Translations under genes and position numbers: made by a program | Source: Proteiniclasticum sp032054185 | GTDB taxonomy: Bacteria; Bacillota; Clostridia; Clostridiales; Clostridiaceae | Reading direction: 5' to 3' | Assembly: GCF_032054185.1 (NCBI RefSeq) | Contig: NZ_DAMBTF010000009.1 | Location: 1-64,000 of the forward strand | Length of the DNA stretch: 64,000 nt | In this document: positions 42,948 through 52,261 of the stretch, piece after piece | How positions within the stretch are numbered: the stretch's first letter is position 1 | Layout of the letters: each line of letters opens with the position of its first letter | The notes under the pieces: generated by a model | The model's input: the letters and a program-made list of their open reading frames with translations, nothing else | Told to the model about the DNA's origin: nothing | Databases searched by the model: none

Positions 42948-44057
42948 TTGGCAAGTTTAGAACTGACAAATGTATGGAAAAAATATCCTGGTGATGTTGT
43001 TGCGGTGAAGGATTTCAACCTCACTATTGAAGATAAGGAATTCATCATATTCGTAGGTCCTTCAGGCTGCGGAAAGTCCACTACTCTTAGAATGATTGCT
43101 GGTCTTGAAGAAATCAGTGACGGAACCATCAAGATCGGGGACAGAGTCATAAATGACATTGACCCTAAGGACAGAGACATCGCCATGGTTTTCCAGAACT
43201 ATGCCCTATATCCTCATATGAGCGTCTACGATAATATGGCTTTCGGACTGAAGCTGAGAAAGATGTCCAAGGCTGATATCGATACGAAGGTAACAGAAGC
43301 TGCAAGGATACTCGATATCGAGCACCTTCTCAAAAGAAAGCCTAAAGCTCTTTCAGGGGGACAGAGACAAAGAGTTGCCCTTGGACGTGCCATCGTCAGA
43401 GACCCGAATGTATTCCTCATGGATGAACCGCTTTCAAATCTTGATGCCAAACTGAGAGTCCAGATGAGAACGGAAATTTCAAAGCTTCATCAGAGACTGG
43501 AAACCACATTCATCTATGTCACTCATGATCAGACAGAAGCCATGACCATGGGGACAAGAATCGTCGTCATGAAAGATGGAGTCATACAGCAGGTGGATAC
43601 ACCACAGAACATCTACGACAATCCTGTAAACATGTTTGTCGCCGGATTCATAGGTTCACCACAGATCAACTTCCTGAGCGGAAGAGTTGTGGTGAAGGAC
43701 GGTGACGCGCACCTTGAATACGATTCTGTCCTTATTCCTCTGTCAAAGGAGAAGAGCAGAATTCTTCTTGATCAAGGCTACGACGGGAAAGAAGTGGTCA
43801 TCGGGGTCAGACCGGAACACATCAGCTATGAGGAAGAACTCATCGGCAAATGGGGAACCCCTACATTCAATGCTAAAGCAGAAGTTACAGAAGTTATGGG
43901 TGCAGAGTCCTATATCTATCTGACCAAAAATACTGATGCGATCACCATCCGTGTCAACGGAAGCAGTACCATAAAACCGAATGATATGGTTCCGCTAGCC
44001 TTCAACAGTGATAAAATCCATGTCTTTGACAAAGAAACCGAAGAAACCTTATTATAG
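42948..44057 (+). CDS. msmK: Carbohydrate ABC transporter ATPase (MsmK/UgpC/MalK family)
   Basis: 369 residues. N-terminal ATPase with Walker A GPSGCGKST, Q-loop MVFQNYALYPHM, signature LSGGQRQRVALGRA, Walker B VFLMDEPLSNLDAK; C-terminal OB-fold (TOBE) regulatory domain from about 240. This family powers several sugar importers in trans; no permease genes are nearby, so it is an orphan shared ATPase. Start is TTG with AAAGGAG about 12 bases upstream. A PucR-like regulator gene follows 86 bases later. Confidence 0.92.
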   Translation: MASLELTNVWKKYPGDVVAVKDFNLTIEDKEFIIFVGPSGCGKSTTLRMIAGLEEISDGTIKIGDRVINDIDPKDRDIAMVFQNYALYPHMSVYDNMAFGLKLRKMSKADIDTKVTEAARILDIEHLLKRKPKALSGGQRQRVALGRAIVRDPNVFLMDEPLSNLDAKLRVQMRTEISKLHQRLETTFIYVTHDQTEAMTMGTRIVVMKDGVIQQVDTPQNIYDNPVNMFVAGFIGSPQINFLSGRVVVKDGDAHLEYDSVLIPLSKEKSRILLDQGYDGKEVVIGVRPEHISYEEELIGKWGTPTFNAKAEVTEVMGAESYIYLTKNTDAITIRVNGSSTIKPNDMVPLAFNSDKIHVFDKETEETLL

Positions 44058-44143
44058 TATCAGAAGAACATCTCGGGACTTGCCCCAGATGGATAAAAAT
44101 AATCAACTGAGGGATCTTTTCACTGCAGTTAAAGGAGAAACCT

Positions 44144-44821
44144 ATGGCAGAACATTTTCTTTCTTCGCTGAGAACCGAGGATCTGACGGAAGAGCTCATC
44201 ACTAGGCTGGAAAAGAAAAAAGAGAAAAAAGAGCTGTGTCCCATTTTTGTCGGTACAGAAGAACCGAAGATCATGCGGGAATTCCTCGAAACCTACTTCA
44301 GACATGAGGCGGATTTTATGACGGATTCTCAAGGTATCTTCATTCTGACCCCATACCCGGAATCTGAGAAAACAGCCGAAGGTCTTTCCACTGCTCTCCA
44401 GGAGAACTTCATGCCAAGGCATACAGTCATCTATTACCGTAATCGCTGCAGCAGAAAACTGGCAGTGTCCATCCGAGAGCTTAAGAAAGCTTATGATACG
44501 CTTGTTTCCATGTCTCATACAGAATCCCTCATGGCCTTTGAAGACCTGTTCATTCTTTCCATGGTAGATGGGCTCAGTAAAGAGAGCAGAGAATTCTATA
44601 GGAATGAGCTCCTTCCGCTCTATGAAAAACTGCCCTATGAGCTGAAGATCACAGCAGTCACCTTTGCCAGAGAGAACCTCTCCATGGGAAGGACCGCAAA
44701 AGCTCTTTTCATCCATCGAAATACCCTCACCTACAGACTCGATAAGATCCTCCAGATTACAGGTCTAGATATCCGGCAGATCAATGAAGCGGTCAAGCTT
44801 CTCGTACTGTCTTATCTGTAG
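44144..44821 (+). CDS. PucR/CdaR-type helix-turn-helix regulator
   Basis: 225 residues with a C-terminal PucR HTH (MGRTAKALFIHRNTLTYRLD, about 186-205) and an N-terminal alpha/beta domain without a recognised ligand site. AAAGGAG stands before the ATG. It follows the msmK-type gene in an arrangement common in Firmicutes and probably belongs to the same transcript; target may be that operon or a sugar pathway elsewhere. Two terminators follow. Confidence 0.82.
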   Translation: MAEHFLSSLRTEDLTEELITRLEKKKEKKELCPIFVGTEEPKIMREFLETYFRHEADFMTDSQGIFILTPYPESEKTAEGLSTALQENFMPRHTVIYYRNRCSRKLAVSIRELKKAYDTLVSMSHTESLMAFEDLFILSMVDGLSKESREFYRNELLPLYEKLPYELKITAVTFARENLSMGRTAKALFIHRNTLTYRLDKILQITGLDIRQINEAVKLLVLSYL

Positions 44822-44852
44822 AAAGTAATGAACCGATACAGAAATCTTCAAA

Positions 44853-44926
44853 AACCGGCTGTCATTCAAATGCCGGTTCCCTCTTAAAAGCGCCGTATAT
44901 ACCTTTTCGGGTACGTACGGCGCTTT
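44853..44926. terminator. Tandem terminator hairpins, bidirectional
   Basis: First stem AACCGGC/GCCGGTT (44853-44878), second a 17-base arm pair with two weak pairs (44887-44903 with 44910-44926). They close the msmK unit and the convergent GGCT-fusion gene. Confidence 0.8.
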
Positions 44927-44952
44927 AGTATTTTCTTCGAAGGTAAAACGAT

Positions 44953-46464
44953 CTACCGATTTCTTGAAAGCAGATACTCATCAATGCTTTTCTCAAAAAC
45001 TTCGGGATAATTCTCCATAAGACCTTCCTTCAGGACTTTAAGATAAAGGCTTCCTGCATCATTCTTATCGACAACCTTATGGTTTGTTACGGTCATGACC
45101 GGAATATCATCGAAGGTTCCAAGCATCACTTTCCTGCCGTACCATCCTGACCCTTCATCAGGAATTTTTCCTCCGTTTTCCATGGCATAGATGTGCTCGA
45201 ACTGTTCCTTTGTCATCAGGTAGGCAACACCATAGGCTTTCCCGGGTTTAGTCGCATCAAGAAATGATACACCTTTTCCTTCCCATCCTGAAGATCTCAT
45301 CCCGTAATACATATCATGAGGAAACTCATAGTTCATCTTTGCTCTTGGCGGTGTAGGGTCAGTGCATGGAAGACTTTTTTTCATGCTGTTTCTGAAACAG
45401 GTCCCATTAAGGTAACACATGAGTCTTTCTTCCAGCATATTGGATCCGTAGGCCGCATACCATACAAGGTTTTCATGCTTATTGTTCTTCTTTCCCCACG
45501 GCTGATTATGAGGTGAGACCAGATTCTTCTTATCTACATCATGGAGATACACATAGACGCCCACGTTGGGTACGCTGTTTCCGTCCATTTCCACTGTTTC
45601 TCTCTTAAGAGAATAGAGACTGCCTTCACCTTCAAGGACATTGATTCTTTGGAGCGTCTCATCTGTGACATAATAGACTTCTCCTCTGACTGAGCCGGTT
45701 CTTGAAGACCTGATTCCAGGATAGTTACCCAGATCATAAAGGTCATATCCTTCAAGGATTCCCTCTCCAAGATACCTGCTCTCGCCTAGATAATGCCCGT
45801 GATTGCTGTTTCCGCTTATCAGTGTTCCATAAACAAAGATCAGTGTGCCCTTTTCCAATTTCTTCATCCTCTCCATGACCGAAAAGGCAGCATCCGTAAA
45901 ATCTTCTCCCCAGCCATTGGTCACTTTTCCCCTCTTCATCTTCTCCTCAAGGATGGATCGCACATCCAGAAAGATGCTTGTAAATGTCGGACAGATTTCA
46001 GGAAATCTCATGACAAACGGACACATTTCTCCTGTGGTGAATATATCCAATGCATCGATGAGTCCCTTAATCGCATCATGACCCGATCCACTGAAGCCTC
46101 TACCTGTTGCACCAAGGAGACCCTTTTTAAGAATCTCCTGATAGCCCTTAAGCGCTTTCGCTTCTTCCGGGCCATTCAGCCAGATATAGGAAAGGATGGA
46201 TACAGCAATATAACTCGGTCTGTAGAAGTAGAGTACTCTTGAATCGCTGGGCATGGATTGAGGTTCATCAAGTCCCCAGAATACCATACTGGGATTCTTT
46301 GCAAGAGGCACAGCATCTTGAATGAGCTTTGCCGCATACTCGATGATCTCCTCTTTGCCGGCTTTTCCTGATACAAGCTCATTCAGATCATTTCTCATTA
46401 CCTCTATAATCTGGTCAAATTCCCTGGAGCTGACTTGTCCTGGTCTGTAGAATGTGTTTTTCAT
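44953..46464 (-). CDS. Fusion of an unknown helical domain with two gamma-glutamylcyclotransferase-like domains
   Basis: 503 residues. Residues about 1-205 are a mainly helical domain with no family I know. Residues about 208-315: an AIG2/GGACT-type fold, starting FVYGTLISGNSN, with ILEGYDLYDLGNYPGI, VRGEVYYV and LEGEGSLYSL where the family's catalytic Glu sits. Residues about 339-490: a second, distinct GGCT-like fold starting WYAAYGSNMLEERL and ending near HKVVDKND. Such enzymes release 5-oxoproline from gamma-glutamyl amines or peptides. Fusion of two with an extra domain is uncommon. It is followed upstream by a WYL-like regulator gene, its probable controller. RBS GGAGGGAAAG. Confidence 0.78.
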   Translation of the reverse strand: MKNTFYRPGQVSSREFDQIIEVMRNDLNELVSGKAGKEEIIEYAAKLIQDAVPLAKNPSMVFWGLDEPQSMPSDSRVLYFYRPSYIAVSILSYIWLNGPEEAKALKGYQEILKKGLLGATGRGFSGSGHDAIKGLIDALDIFTTGEMCPFVMRFPEICPTFTSIFLDVRSILEEKMKRGKVTNGWGEDFTDAAFSVMERMKKLEKGTLIFVYGTLISGNSNHGHYLGESRYLGEGILEGYDLYDLGNYPGIRSSRTGSVRGEVYYVTDETLQRINVLEGEGSLYSLKRETVEMDGNSVPNVGVYVYLHDVDKKNLVSPHNQPWGKKNNKHENLVWYAAYGSNMLEERLMCYLNGTCFRNSMKKSLPCTDPTPPRAKMNYEFPHDMYYGMRSSGWEGKGVSFLDATKPGKAYGVAYLMTKEQFEHIYAMENGGKIPDEGSGWYGRKVMLGTFDDIPVMTVTNHKVVDKNDAGSLYLKVLKEGLMENYPEVFEKSIDEYLLSRNR

Positions 46465-46556
46465 TTTCTTTCCCTCCGCAGTTTTATTTTTGATTCACTT
46501 TATGTATCCATCATAATCTGCAGACTGCGGAAGTGCGATGAAGCCGGGCTTCATCT

Positions 46557-47570
46557 TCAGACGAGGTTTTCTTCATGATAGGCACTGTTCAGTACTTTTC
46601 TCAGTATGATCGTCTTTTGTCCCTGATCGCACATCACTTCCACTTTTTCTCCGTGGTAAGATCCGGGCAGTAATCTGCATCCGGTGTAAAAGACTGAATC
46701 TCTCTTTGAACCTTCTTCATCCTCACCCATCTGATACTCGATGATGCAGGTTTTATCATTCTTTATACAGTCCATGAGAACCCCTGGTCCCTGAAAGCTT
46801 TTTCTGCTCTTTACTTCTGTTACGAACATCCCTTCCTCATCCATTTCAAGATCTCTGTACCAGGACACATCATCTGCGATCAGATTCTCCATGACATAAA
46901 GAATCCTTTCCTTTGCATAAGGAGAAAGCTGCTTCCATATGGAAACCGCTGAATGCATGGCATAATTTTCAAGTGCAGGTTCTTTGCACATCGCTTTCAG
47001 TCCTTTAAGCGTCGTGATGACCTGGGTCAGGTTGAATGTGAGAAAAAGCGGATGCGCAGTTGAGGAAAATTTCATCGTATCATCTTTTCTTATGGTCTCA
47101 TCGATGATAAACGGTTTTCCCATGATCTGTATGGGATCCTTATTTCCTCTAAGCCTTGCCAGATCGTCCTCAATAGTTCGCTTACTGACCCAAAGGATAT
47201 CTTCCAGATCCGATATTCTGATTTCAGGACTCTGGAGCGCTTTGGCGATATACATGAGCCTTTCGAAGGAATTGGAAATATCGATGGGCGGAAAGGCGAT
47301 CTCGGGGTCAAATCCATATTTTTCCTTAAGGAACAGAAGAAACTTCTTTAATATCTCCACTGCACTGGTTTTACTGCTCGAATAACTGATTACAGTTTCT
47401 CTTACGGCATAGTCCATCTTATCGGAATCAAGCTCATCTTCTTTATCGTATTTCAGCACAAGCAGCTGCAGAAGATTCTTCACGGTACTTTCAGCGTAGC
47501 CTGCACCAATGAAATTCTTGAAATTTCTTGGGGTCATAAATTGTGAGATTACCTGGGTTAATTCTGGCAT
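46557..47570 (-). CDS. HTH regulator with WYL-like C-terminal domain
   Basis: About 337 residues. The middle has a winged-helix element (ISDLEDILWVSKRTIEDDLA, about 138-157), and the C-terminal part is beta-rich with TCIIEYQMGEDEEG, in the way of WYL-domain regulators. GGAGGTATCT before ATG 47570 sets the start (the open frame reaches 47582). It lies 92 bases upstream of the GGCT fusion gene in the same direction, so it may regulate or be cotranscribed with it. The domain call is by pattern and only moderately sure. Confidence 0.65.
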   Translation of the reverse strand: MPELTQVISQFMTPRNFKNFIGAGYAESTVKNLLQLLVLKYDKEDELDSDKMDYAVRETVISYSSSKTSAVEILKKFLLFLKEKYGFDPEIAFPPIDISNSFERLMYIAKALQSPEIRISDLEDILWVSKRTIEDDLARLRGNKDPIQIMGKPFIIDETIRKDDTMKFSSTAHPLFLTFNLTQVITTLKGLKAMCKEPALENYAMHSAVSIWKQLSPYAKERILYVMENLIADDVSWYRDLEMDEEGMFVTEVKSRKSFQGPGVLMDCIKNDKTCIIEYQMGEDEEGSKRDSVFYTGCRLLPGSYHGEKVEVMCDQGQKTIILRKVLNSAYHEENLV

Positions 47571-47708
47571 AGATACCTCCACTCATCTTATTCGTCTCAC
47601 ATAATCGTTATATATTCCTTTTCTCTAACTATACATCAGCTTTTTTCATTTCTCTATGAAAACTACATGTACTTCTATGTTTTCTTCTGTAAAAAGATCT
47701 GATCCCAA

Positions 47709-48452
47709 TCACTTCTTGATCAATGCGTTTCTGTATTCCGTAGATGTCTGTCCGGTATACTGCCGGAAGACCTTGCAGAAATAATGCTGATTCCGGTATC
47801 CCGTTTCTTCAGAAACCTTCAGCATGGATATTTCCGGACAGGAATTTAAGATCGATATGGCGGTTTCCATCCGAACCTTCGTCAGAAACTCAGAGAAGCT
47901 CATCCCTGTTTCCTTTCTCATGATTCTACTGAGATATGAAGAACTCACATGCAGTGTTTCAGAAATCATGGAGAGACTGAGATCTGGATTCCTGTAGTTT
48001 CTGTAAACATACTGTACGGCATCAGATCCGAGAGAAGTTTCTGTTTCCGGTGCACTTTTTGCCGCAGCGATTTCTTCCTGAAGCGACAGATTGAGTGCCT
48101 GTCCCACTGTTTCTAACAGTTTTCTACGGTCAACAGGTTTCAGCAGATAATCGAATACCTTCAGCCTGATGGCTTTCTGTGCATATTCGAATTCACTGTA
48201 CCCAGACAGAACGATGAACTTGGTCTGTGGTGACTGCATACCGGTTTTTTCCATAACTTCTAGACCCGACAAACCCGGCATGTTGATATCCATTAGCACC
48301 ACATCGGGATGATGATCAAGAATAAGCTGAACCGCCTCGTAACCGTTGGATGCTGCTCCCGCTATGACCAGTTTAGGATAATGCTTACCGATCAGTTCCA
48401 TAAGGCCGGTTCGTATGGTGATTTCATCATCACAGATGATTATTTTCTGCAT
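47709..48452 (-). CDS. YesN-type response regulator with AraC DNA-binding domain
   Basis: 247 residues from ATG 48452 (GAGGAGGAAGAG upstream). Receiver domain with acidic pair ICDDE, phosphoacceptor Asp in VVLMDINMPG, Thr/Ser in VLSGYSE, Lys in LLKPVD. C-terminal AraC/XylS double HTH (LSLSMISETLHVSSSYLSRI; TGYRNQHYFCKVF). Its kinase gene overlaps it upstream. The pair faces the FMN/FAD reductase gene, the likely target. Confidence 0.93.
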   Translation of the reverse strand: MQKIIICDDEITIRTGLMELIGKHYPKLVIAGAASNGYEAVQLILDHHPDVVLMDINMPGLSGLEVMEKTGMQSPQTKFIVLSGYSEFEYAQKAIRLKVFDYLLKPVDRRKLLETVGQALNLSLQEEIAAAKSAPETETSLGSDAVQYVYRNYRNPDLSLSMISETLHVSSSYLSRIMRKETGMSFSEFLTKVRMETAISILNSCPEISMLKVSEETGYRNQHYFCKVFRQYTGQTSTEYRNALIKK

Positions 48453-50145
48453 TTTTCTCTTCCTCCTCATAGGGCAGACTTATCGTCACGCAAGTCCCCT
48501 TTTGCCTCCTGCTCTTAATCTCTAATCCGTACTCTTTTCCATAATACAATAGGATCCGCTGACTGACATTATATAGACCGTAACTCTTCTTCGGCCTTGC
48601 ACTCTTGATGTCCTCTTTCAGCTTTTCCAGCGTTTCCTCATCTATTCCCACGCCGTCATCACAGACTTCCAGTATCAGGTCCTCTCCTCTTCTTATCGCT
48701 GCGATACGGATCTTTCCACCTGAGAGCTTCGGTTTTATGCCATGGTAGATTGCATTCTCAACCAGAGGCTGTATGATGATTTTCGGAATGAGCGCACCTT
48801 CTATGTTTTCATCCCCTTCAATCTCATAACGGAGAATATCGCTGTATCTGTACTGCTGTATCTCAAGATAGCTTCTCACATGGGCTAGTTCCTTGGACAG
48901 GCTGATCTTTTCTTCTCCCTTGCTCAGCGAGATTCTGAAAAACGAAGACAGAGCCTGGATCAGGTCCGAAAGTTCATCCGCTCCATAGGATAGCGCTTTC
49001 CACTGAATGGTGTCCAGCGTGTTGTAGATGAAATGCGGATTGATCTGAGCCTGGAGCACCTGAAGCTCCCTTTGCCTCTTCTCCTTCTGCGTGAGAATAA
49101 CTTCTCTCATCAGCCTCTTGATCTCCTCCACCATGAGATTGAAATGCATGGACAGCTGAGAAATTTCATCTTTTCCCCTTACAGCAAGTGTCATGTCAAG
49201 ATTTCCTTTCTGCACTTCCTCCATGGCATCAGACAGGAGGGAAACTCTTCTTGTGATACGTGAGCTCATGAAAAATGAGGCGACAATCCCGATGAGGACC
49301 ATGGCCATCCATAAACCCGATAGAGAAGAGGTCAGAAGCTCGGTATCATGAAAAAGCCTGCTGTTTTCAACCACTGTACAGAGATACCAGTCATGGCTTC
49401 CAGGAATAGGGGCATAGAATGCGGTATACGTGTCTCCAAGCTCCTCCACAATGACCTGGTCAGACTCCTCCTCTGGAATGGAATCTTTGATGTTTTCCAG
49501 AATGATGGGCGGAAGACTGTTCGAGCCATGGGTGTAGAGCGTGCCGCTTCTGTCCATGATCAGGGTGTCGCCATCGTAGAAGGAAAGATTTTCGGTGATG
49601 GACGTCAGCTTATCCAGGGATATGGATGCAGCCACGAATCCGGCCTTCTTCCCTTCCGGGTTATATATTGAGTAGCACGCAACAGTAATCATGCTGCTGT
49701 CCGTTTTCGATATCACGGGTTCACTGAAAATATATTCCTTGTCCGTCACGAGCATTTCCTTGAAATACGCCCGATCACGTACATCGATCGTCTGATTTTC
49801 GGTGATATACTCCAGTCCACTGAAATCATTTATACCGAAAGTGCCGTATTCATTGCCGTAATAGTCATCCATATCCTCGCTGAGCTGAGTGACATATTTC
49901 TTGATTGCTTCCTCTTCCATGGAAACCACTGTCGGAGTTCTGCTTATGGTATGCAGTTCTCTTATTCTCTGGGCAAGCCACCCTCCCGCTTCATTGGCCT
50001 TGGATTCGATAAGCTGTGTACTGAGATTATGGGTCAGTGCCTGATTTGAGCTATGAATTCTGTCATAGCTTGCATAGGCGGTAATTGAGAAAATCACTGA
50101 GAAAACTGCAGTGAAAAACAGCGTGAATTTCCATTTCAGATTCAT
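48430..50145 (-). CDS. YesM-type sensor histidine kinase
   Basis: About 571 residues. Transmembrane helix 1 (about 6-26), a large extracellular Cache-type domain, transmembrane helix 2 (LWMAMVLIGIVASFFM), HAMP, and a His_kinase domain (PF06580) with phosphoacceptor His in QAQINPHFIYNTLD, plus ATPase (IIQPLVENAIYHGI; GVGIDE). Small-molecule sensing by the outer Cache domain is likely. Overlaps the response regulator by 23 bases. Divergent from the reductase gene at 50271. Confidence 0.93.
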   Translation of the reverse strand: MNLKWKFTLFFTAVFSVIFSITAYASYDRIHSSNQALTHNLSTQLIESKANEAGGWLAQRIRELHTISRTPTVVSMEEEAIKKYVTQLSEDMDDYYGNEYGTFGINDFSGLEYITENQTIDVRDRAYFKEMLVTDKEYIFSEPVISKTDSSMITVACYSIYNPEGKKAGFVAASISLDKLTSITENLSFYDGDTLIMDRSGTLYTHGSNSLPPIILENIKDSIPEEESDQVIVEELGDTYTAFYAPIPGSHDWYLCTVVENSRLFHDTELLTSSLSGLWMAMVLIGIVASFFMSSRITRRVSLLSDAMEEVQKGNLDMTLAVRGKDEISQLSMHFNLMVEEIKRLMREVILTQKEKRQRELQVLQAQINPHFIYNTLDTIQWKALSYGADELSDLIQALSSFFRISLSKGEEKISLSKELAHVRSYLEIQQYRYSDILRYEIEGDENIEGALIPKIIIQPLVENAIYHGIKPKLSGGKIRIAAIRRGEDLILEVCDDGVGIDEETLEKLKEDIKSARPKKSYGLYNVSQRILLYYGKEYGLEIKSRRQKGTCVTISLPYEEEEKNAENNHL

Positions 50146-50270
50146 TTTTTCAACCTCACAGTGCATAAAAGTATAAAATCAGTGTCGATTCGTTCAAAGA
50201 CGATGCCACTGAATTATACTATACTGTTAAAGAAATAACAAATATCGCAAATTTACGGAGGTAAATACCC

Positions 50271-52028
50271 ATGAAGAAAATCATTTCCCTAGTCATCGCC
50301 GCAACACTGACCTTGAGTCTGATTGCCTGCGGAAATAAAGCATCAGCTTCAGTTCCCGATGGGACCTATCAGGGTACAGGAATAGGAAAAGGCGGAGATA
50401 TCGTCGTAGAGCTGACCATGAAAGACAGCATGATTTCAGATATCAAGGTCATTTCCCAGGATGAATCAGAAGGACTCGACAAGGCCATCGATATCATGAA
50501 GGCAGAGATGCTTGCAACAAACAGCACCGATGCGGATGCAGTGTCAGGCGCAACACTGACCTCAGCCGGATTCCGTATGGCCGTGAATGATGCGTTCAAA
50601 AAGACCGGTGCAGACAAGAGTGTTCTTGTCACCAAAGAGAAGCCTGCAAAAGAGGCGCGCGAGGAAGAATATACCGCTGATGTCATCGTCATCGGAGCAG
50701 GTGGAGCCGGACTTACCGCTGCCATAACGGCTGCTGAAAACGGCAAGGAAGTCATCGTTCTTGAGAAAATGCCTATCGCAGGAGGAAATACGCTGATCTC
50801 CGGAGGAGAATATGCGGCGCCGAAGAACTGGGTACAGGAAAGTGAAAAACTGGAGGACAGCAAGGATCTGTTCTATGAAGACATCATGAAAGGCGGAGAC
50901 AACGAAAGCGATCCCGCTCTTGCAAGAATCCTCGCTGACCAGGCACTGGATGGGGCAAAATGGCTTAAAGACGAAGTCGGCATGATCTTTGAAGACTATA
51001 TGCTCTTCTTCGGGGGTCACTCAGTGGAGAGAAGTCTTGTGCCGAAGAACGCCACAGGATATGAGATGATCAGCAAGCTGAGCAAAAAGCTCGAAGAAAC
51101 CGGATCACCTCTTCACCTGAACACAGAGGCTACAGAGCTCATACAGGATGAAACAGGTAAAATTACAGGCGTTACAGCCACTTATCATGGCAAAACCATA
51201 ACTTACCACGCAACCGGCGGTGTAATCATCGCATCTGGCGGATTCGGATACAATAAGGAAATGAGAGCCAAGTACAATCCGAAGATGAATGAAGGCTATC
51301 TCTCCACAAATTCCGTAGGAAGCACAGGAGACGGACTGGTCATGGCGGAAAAAATCGGTGGCGTTCTGACCGATATGGAGTACATCCAGGCTTATCCGAC
51401 CTGCGACACTCAGTCAGGTGCTCTTCTTTATGTAGGTGATGTAAGACTTGAAGGCAGGTCCATCCTTGTGAATAAGGAAGGAAAGCGTTTCGTTGAAGAG
51501 CTGGAAAGACGAGATGTCATCTCTAATGCAGTGCTCGAGCAGACAGGAGGCGTGTCCTATATGTTCTTCGACGAGTCCGCCATGGTGGACTCAAAAGTCA
51601 GCATCAAGCATGCCTCAGAATATAACGGACTTCTTGCAAGAAAACAGCTGGTGAAGGCGGATACCCTGGAAGAGGCCGCCGCATTCTTCGATATCGATGC
51701 AGAAGAGCTGAAAAAGACAGTGGAAAACTACAATCAGTATGCAAAAGATGGCAAGGATCTTGAATTCAGCAAAAGAGGAACCCTCGTACCTTTTGAAGAG
51801 GGTCCATACTACATCATGGTCTCAAAACCCGCCATACACCATACCATGGGCGGTGTGAAAATCAACACCTCTGCCCAGGTAGTCAAAGAGGACGGCTCAG
51901 TTATAGAAGGACTCTTTGCAGCCGGCGAAGTCGTCGGAGACATCCATGGAACCAATCGTCTTGGAAGTGATGCCATTGCAGATATTACAGTGTTTGGTCG
52001 TATCGCAGGAGAATCCGCTTCTAAATAA
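50271..52028 (+). CDS. Flavinylated extracellular FAD-dependent reductase (fumarate/urocanate reductase family)
   Basis: 585 residues. Lipoprotein signal with LIAC (Cys about 20). Residues 28-115: FMN-binding domain with DAVSGATLTSAG, the Asp-x-x-Ser-Gly-Ala-Thr site where ApbE attaches FMN to Thr. Residues about 135-585: FAD_binding_2 reductase with VIVIGAGGAGLTAAI, GGNTLISGG, and HHTMGGVKIN near the C-terminus with the catalytic region of fumarate-reductase-like enzymes. This matches surface flavoproteins that reduce small acceptors (fumarate, urocanate, methacrylate and others) outside the cell. The substrate is not evident. Divergent YesMN system suggests induction by that acceptor. RBS ACGGAGG. 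Confidence 0.9.
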   Translation: MKKIISLVIAATLTLSLIACGNKASASVPDGTYQGTGIGKGGDIVVELTMKDSMISDIKVISQDESEGLDKAIDIMKAEMLATNSTDADAVSGATLTSAGFRMAVNDAFKKTGADKSVLVTKEKPAKEAREEEYTADVIVIGAGGAGLTAAITAAENGKEVIVLEKMPIAGGNTLISGGEYAAPKNWVQESEKLEDSKDLFYEDIMKGGDNESDPALARILADQALDGAKWLKDEVGMIFEDYMLFFGGHSVERSLVPKNATGYEMISKLSKKLEETGSPLHLNTEATELIQDETGKITGVTATYHGKTITYHATGGVIIASGGFGYNKEMRAKYNPKMNEGYLSTNSVGSTGDGLVMAEKIGGVLTDMEYIQAYPTCDTQSGALLYVGDVRLEGRSILVNKEGKRFVEELERRDVISNAVLEQTGGVSYMFFDESAMVDSKVSIKHASEYNGLLARKQLVKADTLEEAAAFFDIDAEELKKTVENYNQYAKDGKDLEFSKRGTLVPFEEGPYYIMVSKPAIHHTMGGVKINTSAQVVKEDGSVIEGLFAAGEVVGDIHGTNRLGSDAIADITVFGRIAGESASK

Positions 52029-52069
52029 AACCCCATCCGTTCAATACAGCTGATGAAATACACCCCTTG

Positions 52070-52108
52070 AAATGAGATCAGTCTTTTAAAGACTAGTCTC
52101 ATTTTCAT
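52070..52108 (+). terminator. Terminator after reductase gene
   Basis: AAATGAGA (52070-52077) pairs with TCTCATTT (52097-52104), with an inner AGTCTT/AAGACT stem, then TTCATCT. Confidence 0.8.
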
Positions 52109-52261
52109 CTTCGCATATCCTCTAATACTTCAGTCTCTTCAATGTATACGGGATAAATGAACATGTATCCCTACCATATTCTTGATAATGTCATTCAAAT
52201 GATACAAAATATTCTAATAACTCTTCTATAATGAAGAAAAAGATAAGGAGTGAGGTGCAAC

